Shown: positions 34,501-45,631 of the stretch, piece after piece
How positions within the stretch are numbered: position 1 is the first letter of the stretch
Layout of the letters: each line of letters begins with the position of its first letter
From: Isoetes taiwanensis
Taxonomy: Eukaryota; Streptophyta; Lycopodiopsida; Isoetales; Isoetaceae
NCBI GenBank assembly: GCA_021234155.1
Contig: JAJEKV010000049.1
Coordinates: forward strand, 3,003,487-3,067,486
Direction: 5' to 3'
Length of the DNA: 64,000 nt
Position numbers and translations under genes: made by a program
The notes under the pieces: model-generated
What the model was told of the DNA's origin: nothing
Database searches by the model: none
Seen by the model: only the letters and a program-made list of their open reading frames with translations

Positions 34501-37500
34501 GGATGCGGGATACTGTCGTGGAGGGCGTGAGTGTTTCTTTCTTTGCAAAACCCGACCTTGTAACTTGCTTCCTAGGGTAATTTACCGCCATTCCTGACGA
34601 TTTGGCGGTCGACTTGCCATTCCGAGCCTCCCGGTGCTCGAACGACAAAACACATCTGCCCGGTTTCTACAAGGCTGACCTCAAAGACGCCCAGTGATTT
34701 GACAAGTTCTCCCGGACCGATCTGGAATCTTTTGGGCCTTCCCGAAGAGGGGCCCCTGAACGGAGGATCCAACGATCGGATAGGGGAACCGGGCTCCGGG
34801 AGGGTGGTCATTAGCGTGCAGCCCCCTGGGGGAGCGCTGCCAGGAAGGGCTGCCTCGGGAACTTTTTTGGATCCCGCCTCTTGGGGCCCGGACTCTCCCC
34901 TCTTGTGAGGGATCCCTGCAAGGTCCTGGCCTCGTTTGACTTGGGGAAGGGTGCCAGCTCGGTTGCCCTGCAACGGGCTGCCCCGACAGTTCTAATGCTC
35001 ATCCTTTGACCTAGACCTTCTCCGAAAATTTCGAAAATTGGGCTGTGTGCTGGAGATGAATTAATCCAGCTGACAAAAAATCAGAATTTATTTTCGTACA
35101 ATGCATTAATTGCGAATTTATGAATGTCTTGCCACTACAAAAGCGCCCCCCGACTTCTACTTGCCACATCGGGAGGAGGACAGGCCCAAACTCCGCTCCG
35201 TCAGTTCCCCTTGCTCCTTACTCTCGGCTGTAGCTTCTCGGCCAGGTCCCAAGTGCAACAGACCAAGTCTCGGCCCCCAAAACGCAAACCCTTCTAGAAC
35301 CTGGCAACCCATAGGGTTTATGTTTTGGAGGCCCTCTCCTTGTCAGATTCGGCCGGGACCTTGCGCCGTGACTTGACATGGAGTGGGGGTGTTGACGCCA
35401 GAGCACGGACCCTAAAATCCCCCCGGAAGCTGCTTGCCCCGAATTTCTTCTCCCCAAGGCCTTGGGGACGGACGGGCGACCTCCCCTCTCCGGAATCGCG
35501 ATTTGGCTCTGCCAATGGACTCACAACGTCGACATTGCCCTGGGAGCAAGTTCCGTGGCCAGAAGATGACCCGACCTCCAAGAAGCGCCAAAGTAGCTCA
35601 CTTCCATCACAGTCGTAGTCAATTGGCCTAGGATGTGGATGCGGGATACTATCGTGGAGGGCGTGAGTGTTTCTTTCTTTTGCAAAACCGGCCTTGTAAC
35701 TTGCTCCCCAGGGTAATTTCACCATTCCGGACGATTTGGCAGGGTCGATTTGCCATTCCTCGAGCCTCCCGGTGCGTGTCTCGACAAAACACCTGCGGGT
35801 TTCTACAAGGCCGACCCTCAAGCCGCCCAGCGGTTTGACAAGTTCTCCCTCCCCCGACCTGGAATCTTTTGGGCCTTCCCGAAGAGGGGCCCCTGAATCG
35901 AGGATCCAACGGTCGGATAGGGGAACCGGGCTCCGGGAGGGTGGTCATTAGCGTGCAGCCCCCCGGGGGAACGCTGTCAGGAAGGGCTGCCTCGGGAACT
36001 TTTTTGGATCCCGCCTCTTGGGGTCCGGACTCTCCCCTCTTGTGAGGGATCCCTGCAAGGTCCTGGCCTCGTTTGACTTGGGGAAGGGTGCCAGCTCGGT
36101 TGCCCTGCAACGGGCTGCCCCGACAGTTCTAATGCTAACCCTTTGACCTAGACCTTCTCCGAAAATTTCGAAAATTGGGCTGTGTGCTAGAGATGAATTA
36201 AGAATCCAGCTGGCAAAAAATCAGAATTTATTTTCGTACAATGCATTAATTGGGAATTTATGAATGTCTTGCCACTGCAAAAACGCCCCCCGACTTCTAC
36301 TTGCCACATCGGGAGGAGGACAGGCCCAAACTCCGCTCCGTCAATTCCCCTTGCTCCGTATTCTCGGCTGCAGCTTCTCGGCCAGGTCCCAAGTGCAACA
36401 TACCAAGTCTCGGCCCCCAAAACGCAAACCCTTCTAGAACCTGGCAACCCACAGGGTTTATGTTTTGGAGGCCCTCTCCTTGTCAGATTCGGCCGGGACC
36501 TTGCGCCGTGACTTGACGTGGAGTGGGGGTGTTGATGCCAGAGCGGAGACCCTAAAATCCCCCCGGAAGCTGCTTGCCCCGAATTTCCTCTCCCCAAGGC
36601 CCTGGGGACGGACGGGCGATCTCCTCTCCCCGGAACCGCGATTCGTCTCTGCCAATGGACTCAGGACGTCGACATTGCCTTGGGGACCAATTTCCGTGGC
36701 CAGAAGACCAAAACTCGGCCCCCAAAACGAAAACCCTTCTAGAACCTGGCAACTCACAGGGTTTACGTTTCGGAGGCCCTCTCCTTGTCAGATTTGGCCG
36801 GGACCTTGCGCCGTGTCTTGACGTCGAGTGGGGGTGTTGACGCCAGAGCGGGGACCCTAAAATCTCCTCAGAAGCTGCTTGCCCCGAATTCAGTTCATTA
36901 CAAGTTAATTATGCCATCCATGTCAAATAGCTTTAGGGAGCAATCCGTTGAACAAGGGCATTCTCTCTATCCATATGCCTTGATACTGAAACACAACCAT
37001 CCCCCCAAACCCGCAGTAGTCTTTTGCTTTTCTGTAATCATTTATCTCCATTCTAGTAGTTATGATGCTTTTCTGTAATCATTTATCTTCATTCTAATAG
37101 TTATGATGCTTGTATTCTCAATGCAATCTTAGACCAAGTATAACGTCCAGCCAGCCAAGGTCAACCCCAAGTATAACGATCCCACAAACTCCATTCCTTT
37201 GACCTTAGCTAACCCTTTGACCTAGACCTTCTCCGAAAATTCCAAAAATTGGGCTATGTGCTGGAGATGAATTAGGAATCCATCTGGCAAAAAATCAGAA
37301 TTTATTTTCGTACAATGCATTAATTACGAATTTATGAATGTCTTGCCACTACAAAAGCGCCCCCCGACTTCTACTTGCCACATCGGGAGGAGGACAGGCC
37401 CAAACTCCGCTCCGTCAGTTCCCCTTGCTCCGTATTCTCGGCTGCAGCTTCTGGGCCAGGTCCCAAGTGCAACAGACCAAGCCTCGGCCCCCAAAACGCA

Positions 37501-39011
37501 AACCCTTCTAGAACCTGTCAACCCACAGGGTTTATGTTTTGGAGGCCCTCTCCTTGTCGATTTCTAGGGACCTTGGCCGTGACTTGGCGTGGAGTGGGGG
37601 TGTTGGCCTTGAGCACGGACCCTAAAATCCCCCCGGAAGCTGCTTGCCCTGAATTTCCTCTCCCCAAGGCCCTGGGGACGGACGGGCGACCTCCCCTCTC
37701 CGGAATCGCGATTTGGCTCTGCCAATTGACTCAGAACGTCGACATTGCCCTGGGGACCAAGTTCCGTGGCCAGAAGACCACCCGACCTCCAAGAAGCGCC
37801 AAAGTAGCTCACTTCCATCACACTCGTAGTCAATTGGCCTAGGATGTGGATGCGGGATACTGTCGTGGAGGGCGTGAGTGTTTCTTTCTTTTGCAAAACC
37901 GACCTTGTAACTTGCTCCCTAGGGTAATTTTGCCATTCCGGACGATTTGGCAGGGTCGACTTGCCATTCCGGAGCCTCCCCGGTGCCCGAACGACAAAAC
38001 ACTGCGGTTTCTACAAGGCCGACCTCAGCACGCCCCGCGGTTTGACAAGTTCTCCCGGACCGATCTGGAATCTTTTGGGCCTTCCCGAAGAGGGGCCCCT
38101 GAATGGAGGATCCAACGGTCGGATAGGGGAACCGGGCTTCGGGAGGGTGGTCATTAGCGTGCAGCCCCCCGGGGGAGCACTGCCAGGAAGGGCTGCCTCG
38201 GGAACTTTTTTGGATCCCGCCTCTTGGGGTCCGGACTCTCCCCTCTTGTGAGGGATCCCTGCAAGGTCCTGGCCTCGTTTGACTTGGGGAAGGGTGCCAG
38301 CTCGGTTGCCCTGCAACGGGCTGCCCCGACAGTTCTAATGCTAACCCTTTGACCTAGACCTTCTCCGAAAATTTCGAAAATTGGGCTGTGTGCTAGAGAT
38401 GAATTAAGAATCCAGCTGGCAAAAAATCAGAATTTATTTTCGTACAATGCATTAATTGCGAATTTATGAATGTCTTGCCACTGCAAAAGCGCCCCCCGAC
38501 TTCTACTTGCCACATCGGGAGGAGGACAGGCCCAAACTCCGCTCCGTTAGTTCCCCTTGCTCTGTATTCTCGGCTGCAGCTTCTCGGCCCGGTCCCAAGT
38601 GCAACAGACCAAGTCTTGGCCCCCAAAACACAAACCCTTCTAGAACCTGGCAACCCACAGGGTTTATGTTTCGGAGGCCCTCTCCTTATCAGATTCGTCC
38701 AGGACCTTGCGTCGTGTCTTGGCGTGGAGTGGGGGTGTTGACGCCAGAGCGGAGACCCTAAAATCCCTCCGGAAGCTGCTTGCCCCGAATTTCCTCTCCC
38801 CAAGGCCCTGGGGACGGACGAGCGATCTCCCCTACCCGGAGTCGCGATTCGTCTCTGCCAATGGACTCAGGACGTCGACATTGCCCTGGGGACCAATTTC
38901 CGTGGCCAGAAGACCACTCATGTTCTCCCAACTAAGAAATGAGTTTTTGACGTCGCTGTATACGTCGCATGCGACGTCAATACATCGCATGCGACGTTAT
39001 TTGTTATAGCG

Positions 39012-39155
39012 ACGTCATTTAAATTATTTTTTATTTTAGTTGTGACATGTTTGATACTGGGGCATGTTTGAGCCTAGAGGCAATGCTTGAGCCTAAGAGG
39101 CTTGTTTGAACCTAGGTGGCATGTTCGACCCTAAGGGAAATGCAACGCCTACACG
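39012..39155. repeat. Direct duplicate of 40408-40551
   Basis: A ~144-bp stretch from GTCATTTAAATTATTTTTTA to GGAAATGCAACGCCTAC is repeated almost identically about 1.4 kb downstream. It follows two ACGTCGCATGCGACGT-type palindromes (38943-39010) and contains GGCATGTTTGAGCCTAG / GGTGGCATGTTCGACCCTA words. Confidence 0.9.
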
Positions 39156-39397
39156 TTCAACGTCTGTAGGCTCCTCATGCTTCACTCTATGTATTTGGAG
39201 TTGTTCACCCTGCAAAATACCATTAGTATTATCTGTTTGAAAGGTAGAGCAGTGATCCACAACAGAAAGCTAGTGGATAGCATCAAATTAAGCAACGATC
39301 AGGTTAACTTGGTGGTGGCACTGGTTTAAGGTTAGAGAAAATCGGAAGTAACTAAGATACCATTGAAGACTCTTTGGACGAGTTGAAATCCAAATCC

Positions 39398-39715
39398 TTA
39401 CCAAAGATTTGAGTGCTTGTGCAAACTGTTTGCTGGCCTCATTAAAAGATTTTGTGCATGAGCCTTTATTGGATTGATTTCTCCTATGGATGTACTCTCT
39501 GTGACCAAAGTTTCGGCTACTCTGTTTATCTCCACAAAGGGCTCTCGTATGCGTGCCATTATTTGCTCTATGGCGACAGGATTTTGCTCAAAAACTTGTT
39601 TCGAAACATCAATAGGCCCAAAATTCTCTTTATGTTCCATGGAATCACCATTGAAATATGTTTGTCTGTCATCTGTACTGCTAACCTGTATTTTTAGATT
39701 GGCTTTTGGGTGCAA
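39398..39715 (-). CDS. Unrecognised ORF between array units
   Basis: A 105-aa frame unlike the surrounding array: AT-richer, with mixed composition and a block FEQNPVAIEQIMARIREPFV followed by EINRVAETLVTES. It sits between two array landmarks (38.4 and 39.9 kb), in a foreign segment that starts after the subterminal repeat at 38943. It may be a fragment of a mobile-element protein. No family is recognised and the start is arbitrary. Confidence 0.25.
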   Translation of the reverse strand: MHPKANLKIQVSSTDDRQTYFNGDSMEHKENFGPIDVSKQVFEQNPVAIEQIMARIREPFVEINRVAETLVTESTSIGEINPIKAHAQNLLMRPANSLHKHSNLW

Positions 39716-40407
39716 ATGTGTTGCGAAATCTTGGGTGCATCAGCATCATCATTGTAATCCTGGCCATAATAGGGAAGATCAACAACATCGAAAGGCCAAA
39801 ACCGTTCTAATGCTAACCCTTTGACCTAGACCTTCTCCGAAAATTTCGAAAATTGGGCTGTGTGCTAGAGATGAATTAGAAATCCTACTGGCAAAAAATC
39901 AGAATTTATTTTCGTACAATGCATTAATTGCGAATTTATGAATGTCTTGCCACTGAAAAAGCGCCCCCCGACTTCTACTTGCCACATCGGGAGGAGGACA
40001 TGCCCAAACTCCGCTCCGTCAGTTCCCCTTGCTCCGAGTTCTCGGCCGCAGCTTCTCGCCCAGGTCCCAAGTGCAACAGACCAAGACTCGGCCCCCAAAA
40101 CGCAAACCCTTCTAGAACCTGGCAACCCACAGGGTTTACGTTTCGGAGGCCCTCTCCTTGTCAGATTCGGCCGGGACCTTGCGCCGTGACTTCATGTGGA
40201 GTGGGGATGTTGATGCCAGAGCACGGACCCTAAAATCCCCCCGGAAGCTGCTTGCCCCGAATTTCTTCTCCCCAAGGCCCTGGGGACGGATGGGTGACCT
40301 CCCCTCTCCAGAATCGCGATTTGGCTCTGCCAATGTACTCAGAACGTCGACATTGCCCTAGGGACCAAGTTCTGTGGCCAGAAGACCACCTGACCTCCAA
40401 GAAGCGC

Positions 40408-40840
40408 CGTCATTTAAATTATTTTTTATTTTAGTTGTGACATGTTTGATACTGGGGCATGTTTGAGCCTAGTGGCAATGCTTGAGCTTAAGAGGCTTGT
40501 TTGAACCTAGGTGGCATGTTCGACCCTAAGGGAAATGCAACGCCTACGCGTGGTATTTTGTTATTGCGACGTCATATACAGTATATTTTATTTTAGTATG
40601 TGACCTATTTGATCCCAGGTATGTTTGAACCTAGTTGACATGTTTGATGTAAGTGGCATATTTTAGCCATGTGTAATGTGAGCCTAGGTGGCAATATGTC
40701 ATTGTGACGTCATGTGTTGTATTTTTTTCTCTACTTTATGTGGCATATATTTGATCTTCTATTGGAGCCTAGGTGGCATGTTCTAGTCTAGGGGCAATGC
40801 TTGAGCCTATGTGGCTTCTTTGAGCCCATGTTCCACCCGT
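40408..40840. repeat. Chain of subterminal-like repeats
   Basis: Starts with the duplicate of 39012-39155, then two further diverged repeats of the same succession (GTTATTGCGACGTCATA, AT-rich, GTGACCTATTTGATCC; and CATTGTGACGTCATG, AT-rich, TGTGGCATATATTTGATC). This marks degenerate CACTA-like end sequence. Confidence 0.6.
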
Positions 40841-41017
40841 TCTTTATTCCTCCGATATAATGTATACCAAAAGGGGGGGGGGAGAAAAAAGAATTGAATT
40901 GAATGGGTTTTTATTGCACACGAAGAGCAATAGACATAGCCTATCAGAAGGATTGCACTGAGGATGTGCATAATATTTGACATATAGAATTTAATGATCG
41001 TCTCCTCTAGGTGCTAA

Positions 41018-41212
41018 CTAGGAGTCGTCATTGTTAGCATTGCCAACATTTGTATTAAAATGCCTGAAGTACATCTGTATTTCGTGGAATTGCTCTGGTG
41101 TAAGATGCCGCATGAGAGCTGGTGGTCCAACCTCTTGATGCTCGTTTTCCGGTGAGTTTGAATGCCTTGATCTGCCAGAGGGCTCTTCAGATGTTATTGA
41201 CTCCTCTAGCAC
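41018..41212 (-). pseudogene. CACTA accessory domain fragment
   Basis: A short block MLEESITSEEPSGRSRHSN then PPALMRHLTPEQFHEIQMYF. The helix matches PAFLANMSPAERDQIAAYFA in the 25.6-26.2 kb ORF, including the Pro-Ala-hydrophobic start, the S/T-P-E/A core and the YF end. It lies downstream of, and on the same strand as, the TNP2 gene at 41712-43922. It is probably the C-terminal end of the element's second product. Confidence 0.4.
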
Positions 41213-41711
41213 AACACCTTGGAATATTGGGCCAAGGGGGATTCACCTTGAAATCCCGTATGAACCATCTGAGTTATAAGAAATGGGTTATTTTTGGAGT
41301 GCTTTCGTACGAAAATATATGGAAAGGGGTGGTTTTTAACACATTTTGCAATATTTTAAGCCTGTACATTTTCGATATGGGTATTTTTCTAGTTCTTTTG
41401 GACCGTATACTATGGGTTTTCTTGCTACCCTAGTAACGCAGATGGCATATCCATATTGTATATAGGTGAATCCCCTGGGTATTGGGCGTCCCCTCGGTGT
41501 AGTTTGTATGATAAACCACCATGTTGGGTCTTGTCGATCGATAAAGAAAAAAATCTGGTCAAAGAAGCTGGACGTGAGATTGATATTGATGGTCTAAATT
41601 TTGAAGTGGATATGTATATGTGTGTACCTGTTCACAGTTGTCTGGAAGGACAAGCGTCTCACTACCAGGGTACACTTGCTAGAGTTGACAGCGAAAAAGC
41701 CACTTGTTCTA

Positions 41712-43922
41712 TCATACTTTACTGTAGGCCTGGCCCCCCCTTAATTGAAGGTCAAACCAATCGACATCGAATATGAAGGTCTTAAAATTGCCACCAACAT
41801 CCACCTCCATTATAGTCTTTAACCTCCCGACCCAATCACAGGTGGCTTCCTGACGATTACGATCGGCAACACTTGATTGAAACTCCATCGTGAATGATGC
41901 CATGACTCCGCAGTCACAAGTTTTCCTGTGTATGTCAAGAGAACTCATACGATAGTGGGTCCCATGCCACCATATCGAGGAGTAAGATATATACTGTCAA
42001 AAGCACCATTAATGTCAATAGATACAATAACATCAAAAGAAAATACTCGATTTCGACATCAACATAATTTGTTGCAACTACCTTTTTCATGACACCTTGT
42101 GCGTACGCCCATTCCGTAGCTGTAATATACTCCCCCTTGTAATATGCATCGGTCAAAGCCTGTAGTACCCATTCTCTTTCCATCTTGTCCGGCAAGGGTT
42201 CATATCCATCAGGGTACGGGGCTCGTCTATCATGTCGTCTCCATTCATGCCTCTTCTCTTCCATTTCTTCCTTTTATGTTCTCATAACGAAAGCAATCCA
42301 TTTTGCCATTGGTGCCGAATTGTAAAGAAGAAATTGATTAACCTTAATGATTATATCAGGCGGAAATGACTTCTGCATACCATTGCCTTCTGCCACTACC
42401 CCCACAATCTTCTCGTCCCCTTCATCACTCCATAAGCGAGGTGCATCTGGATGTACGGCGGAAATATATTCTGTCATATAGAAAAGTGACCATTTCGCAA
42501 GCCATCCCTCTGCCATACTACCTTCAGGACGTGCTCTTTGACACACCATATCCTTCAATACCTTCATAAACCTTTCCAAGAAAAACATCCATCTCGCATG
42601 TACAGTTCCCGTGAGCTCCACTTCCTCAACAAGATGTACCAAAAGATGGGTTTGACTGTCAAGAAAGCTCGTAGGAAACTCCTTCTCCAACAAGCAACAT
42701 GCCTCTGCCATTTTCACTTTCATCTCTTCAATTTCGTCTTTCGGTATAGTTTTTTTACACATTCACCTATGAGGACCACTAAATCAACATGGGTAACAAC
42801 CTTATGACCTTTGATAGGGCACTTATTGCCTCCAATGGTCCCTTGTCTAAAACTCCCCTAAAGGTCAGGGGCGTGAAGAACTGCATGATCCAAACACCAA
42901 ATATAAGTATGGGTTACATTTAATAGTAGTGCATATATGTGGACTTCAATTGCTTACATGCAAGAACTTATGCCAGCCATGGGACTTTAAACCCGGTCGA
43001 CTCCCGAAGACTTGTGAATGCGGTTCGCAATGATTGCATATAACCAGTTGGTGTTCTAAGGGCCCTTAAATCATCATAAATAGCTCGATGGTCAGCCCTA
43101 GCAATAACCCATTTTGCCGGAGGAAGTGGTTGCCCTTCACCTCGGATCCATGCCTCTTTCTTTGTATTACTTACCTTAAGGTCCATCCTGACATTTGTTG
43201 TGTCTTTTTGACCAAATACATGCTTCCATAAAGAGTTTCCCACGTTCTTGAAGATATGCATCGGGTCTAAAAGGTGTTGAATCAATAGGTCGGTCCAATA
43301 TGGTAGTCTATAAAAAACAGACTTCCTTTTTATATTGGCAGTAAAGACTTCCTCCTCCGCGGCTTCCTCGCCACCACTGTATAATTCCTCATCCTCACCG
43401 CCTAGGTCGGCTCTGACCTCCTCACCGCAGTGCCCCCTCATGGATTTCCCCTTGCGGATTTTCCCTCTCTTCCTTCTTATCCCAACGCTCACCCCATTCT
43501 CGTATGGTAATTCTGCTTGGTGGTTCTGTATAGTCTACAGTGCCATCGAATTGTGCACGCTGCTTTCTGAAGGGGTGCGTGAGCGGCAAATACTTCCTAA
43601 AACCCTCGTATACTACTTTCTTCAGATGCTTAGAGTGACGGTGCTGCAACTTTTCCCCACATATCATGCAAGGGAAGTGCCCCGATGTCTTAAAACCAGA
43701 ACACTCGGCAAGCCCAGGAAAGTCATGCATAGTCCACAATAATATACCTCTAAGATTAAAAACGTCATTTTTATGTGCATCGTAGACCTGAATACCTGTG
43801 TTCCACAAAGGCAGTAACTCATCCACAATTATTCTTAGGTACACATCTAAATTACTTGGTTTTTTCTTCCCAGGTATCAATAAAGTCATAATAATGTGCC
43901 CACTCTTCATCAACAACCATGG
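41712..43922 (-). pseudogene. CACTA (En/Spm) TNP2-type transposase, 5'-truncated
   Basis: Domains in order on the minus strand. Transposase_21: IPGKKKPSNLDVYLRIIVDE, LLWTMHDFPGLAECSGF, GHFPCMICGEKLQH and, near 43300, LDPMHIFKNVGNSLWKHVFG. DUF4218 (42762-42274): CCLLEKEFPTSFLDSQTHLL and HARWMFFLERFMKVLKDMV. DUF4216 (41948-41712): LKTIMEVDVGGNFKTFIFDV followed by DWFDLQ. Spacing between blocks suggests introns plus frame damage. The N-terminal half of the catalytic domain, including the first Asp block (xxTDGxNPxG), is missing: the frame stops at 43922 where a CACTA-like terminus with subterminal repeats begins. The intact enzyme cuts at CACTA ends. This copy cannot be autonomous. Confidence 0.85.
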
Positions 43923-43929
43923 GGGTATG

Positions 43930-44290
43930 TACTACAAGGGATAGTCGTCCTTCAACGACGTCGCGACGTCGAAGACCGACGGGTTGTCGTCGAACATCGA
44001 CGACATCGTCGTTCAACGACGACAACGTCGTTTCGACGTCGTTCAACGACGTTTATCAGGGCTGACGTGTCGGATTGGCCTGCGTGGCATGGTACTGCTG
44101 CCAAGCTGGCAGGACTGCGTGTCAAAACACGTCAGCGAGACGTCGTTCAACGACGTCTCACAGAGCTGACGTCGCGCCGCGTCCTGCGTGGAAATGGGTT
44201 GTTGCCAAGCTGGCAGCCTGCGTGTCAAGACGCGCCAGCGTGCCGTCGTTGAACGACGTCAGACAAAGCTGACGTTTCATGTTGGCCTCC
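43930..44290. repeat. CACTA-like end and GTCGTTGAACGAC subterminal repeats
   Basis: Begins ACTACAAGGGATAGTCGTCC (CACTACAA-type terminus with the first C replaced by T), then CGTCGTTCAACGACG palindromes. From 44040 a ~110-bp unit repeats about three times: palindrome, GAGCTGACGT, then GTGGCATGGTnCTGnTGCCA and GCCTGCGTGTCA. The array abuts the truncated TNP2 frame, so it is either the insertion that cut it or the edge of a rearrangement. Confidence 0.75.
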
Positions 44291-44364
44291 GTGGCATGGT
44301 GCTGGTGCCAAGCTGGCCTGCCTGCGTGTCAGGAAATTTTTTTTTTTTTTTTTTGCCAAATAAA

Positions 44365-44390
44365 AACCCTAACCCTAACCCTAACCCTAC
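44365..44390. repeat. Short interstitial (CCCTAA)4 telomere-like run
   Basis: Four head-to-tail AACCCT units, i.e. TTAGGG-type rather than the usual plant TTTAGGG. It follows a T-run next to the subterminal repeats. Too short to be a former telomere end. Confidence 0.85.
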
Positions 44391-44929
44391 ATCCACGTTA
44401 TAAGTGGATCCATCAGTAGCTGATGTTATTCTTATCTTTTGAGTGTTCTTCCCTATCTTGCTATAATGGTCCGGCAGTTGAAGACCACCTTCGCGCGATA
44501 TGTTCCTTCTAGCAGTAATCCTCCTCCTCCAAGGGAAGACAACTCCAAAGAACCCCCGCTTCTCCCACGAGAACCCTCCCTTCACCATCGTGGCAAAGAT
44601 GAGTGAAAAGAAGCTTCTGATTGCACTAACATCTGGCGTTCCATGCGGGGAACGGCTGGTAGAATGGCTCATCGAGCCAAACAAAGAGAAAACGACATTA
44701 ATGGTGCAGATAATGATGCAAATGGTTGCATCAAACTGTCACATCCTCAGGATGGACATAAGTAATGTATAAGCTTTTTTTATTAATGGAAACAATAAGT
44801 TTTTTTATCTATTTGTGTTGTCGTTGTATAAGCTTATTTTATGAATGGGAACAATCAGTTTTTTTATTTATTTGTGTTATTTGTATTGTATGTTGTTTCT
44901 GTTATGTTAAACAATCACAGTTGGTCGTT

Positions 44930-45090
44930 TAACGACGTTATGATCATTTGACATCGTTAAACGACGTTATGATCATCTGACGTGGCATATGAGACGCCCC
45001 AAGCTGATGTGGCATGCCTGGGTGTCAGGACACGTCAGCTTGGCGTCGTTAAATGACGTCACACAGACGTCGATAAACGACGTTAAATAT
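44930..45090. repeat. Subterminal repeats of the SET-bearing CACTA unit
   Basis: GTCGTTTAACGACGTTATGA twice, then GCATGCCTGGGTGTCAGGAC and two more CGTCGTTAAATGACG-type palindromes. They are related to the array at 43930-44290, including the CCTG.GTGTCA spacer. The hairpins and genes of the plus-strand unit follow. Confidence 0.75.
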
Positions 45091-45286
45091 GGCGGGAACC
45101 CGACCGCTCGGGTTATTTACCATTCCTTTGTTATTTTGACTCGTTTGTTTCGGATTTTTTTGCGCCCGTGGGTCTTCATAAGGTAAGATCTCTGCTAATT
45201 TGTTAATCTTTGTGGTTTTAGAGTTAAACACCTCCAAATGCTAATAGATTAGAAGATTGAATCTTGAAAGTATGTTAAAAACTTGA

Positions 45287-45478
45287 GGGATGCATGATCA
45301 AGGTACTGGTCGGCTCCATCCCGAATGGAGAAGACTAGATGTATCGGGTTTATGCACCTTAGAACAGAAGTTTCAATCTTCATAGATTACAAAAGATTTG
45401 AAAGGTTGCGTGAATAAGGTACTGGTCGACTCCATTTCAAATGGAGAGGACTAGATGTATCGGGTTCAGGCACCCTTC
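45287..45478 (+). repeat. Leader hairpin pair
   Basis: Two copies (45287-45360 and 45400-45478) of the motif seen at 29.6-30.1 and 61.2-61.5 kb. The inner stem here is CTCCAT-nnnnn-ATGGAG instead of CTCCAC/GTGGAG, a paired change. Outer arms of copy 1 are TGCAT/ATGCA. Conserved single-stranded parts are AAGGTACTGGTCGnCTCC and AGACTAGATGTATCGGGTT. It lies about 150 bp before the first coding exon of the SET-bearing unit. Confidence 0.8.
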
Positions 45479-45631
45479 AATCAAATGCTTTCTAAATATC
45501 ACAAACGTTGTATGAATCTGAATCTTAAGAATAAACATTTGATAAAATCTAAAAAAAAACATGGATATTTATATTTATTATATTATTACATGGTTTTTAT
45601 TAATATTTTTATTGTTTACTAGAAAAACAAC

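Larger units (their letters stand above)
31690..40410. repeat. GC-richer tandem array with ~1.1 kb units
   Basis: A landmark (AATTTATTTTCGTACAATGC, then GAATTTATGAATGTCTTGCC) recurs at about 32545, 33946, 35085, 36225, 37300, 38430 and 39903. Spacing is thus close to 1.14 kb, with longer steps where extra modules sit. Each unit has the landmark block, one to three ~300-bp sub-repeats (AAAACGCAAACCCTTCTAGA through TGGCCAGAAGACC), and then one of two tails: a ~630-bp module with TTTTGGGCCTTCCCGAAGAG, or a ~400-bp module with AGTTCATTACAAGTTAATTA. A more diverged tail copy lies at 31690-32110. The many ORFs are conserved only because the DNA is repeated. No domain is recognisable. Confidence 0.9.

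Noticed and set aside
32518-38803. Many 60-167 aa ORFs with similar proteins repeated along the array
   Set aside because: They recur only because the DNA is repeated, lie on both strands, and change frame between copies without a conserved start, stop or domain.
41456-41776. Plus-strand 106-aa ORF
   Set aside because: Lies over the degraded 3' part of the minus-strand TNP2 (DUF4216 tail); probably a shadow frame.
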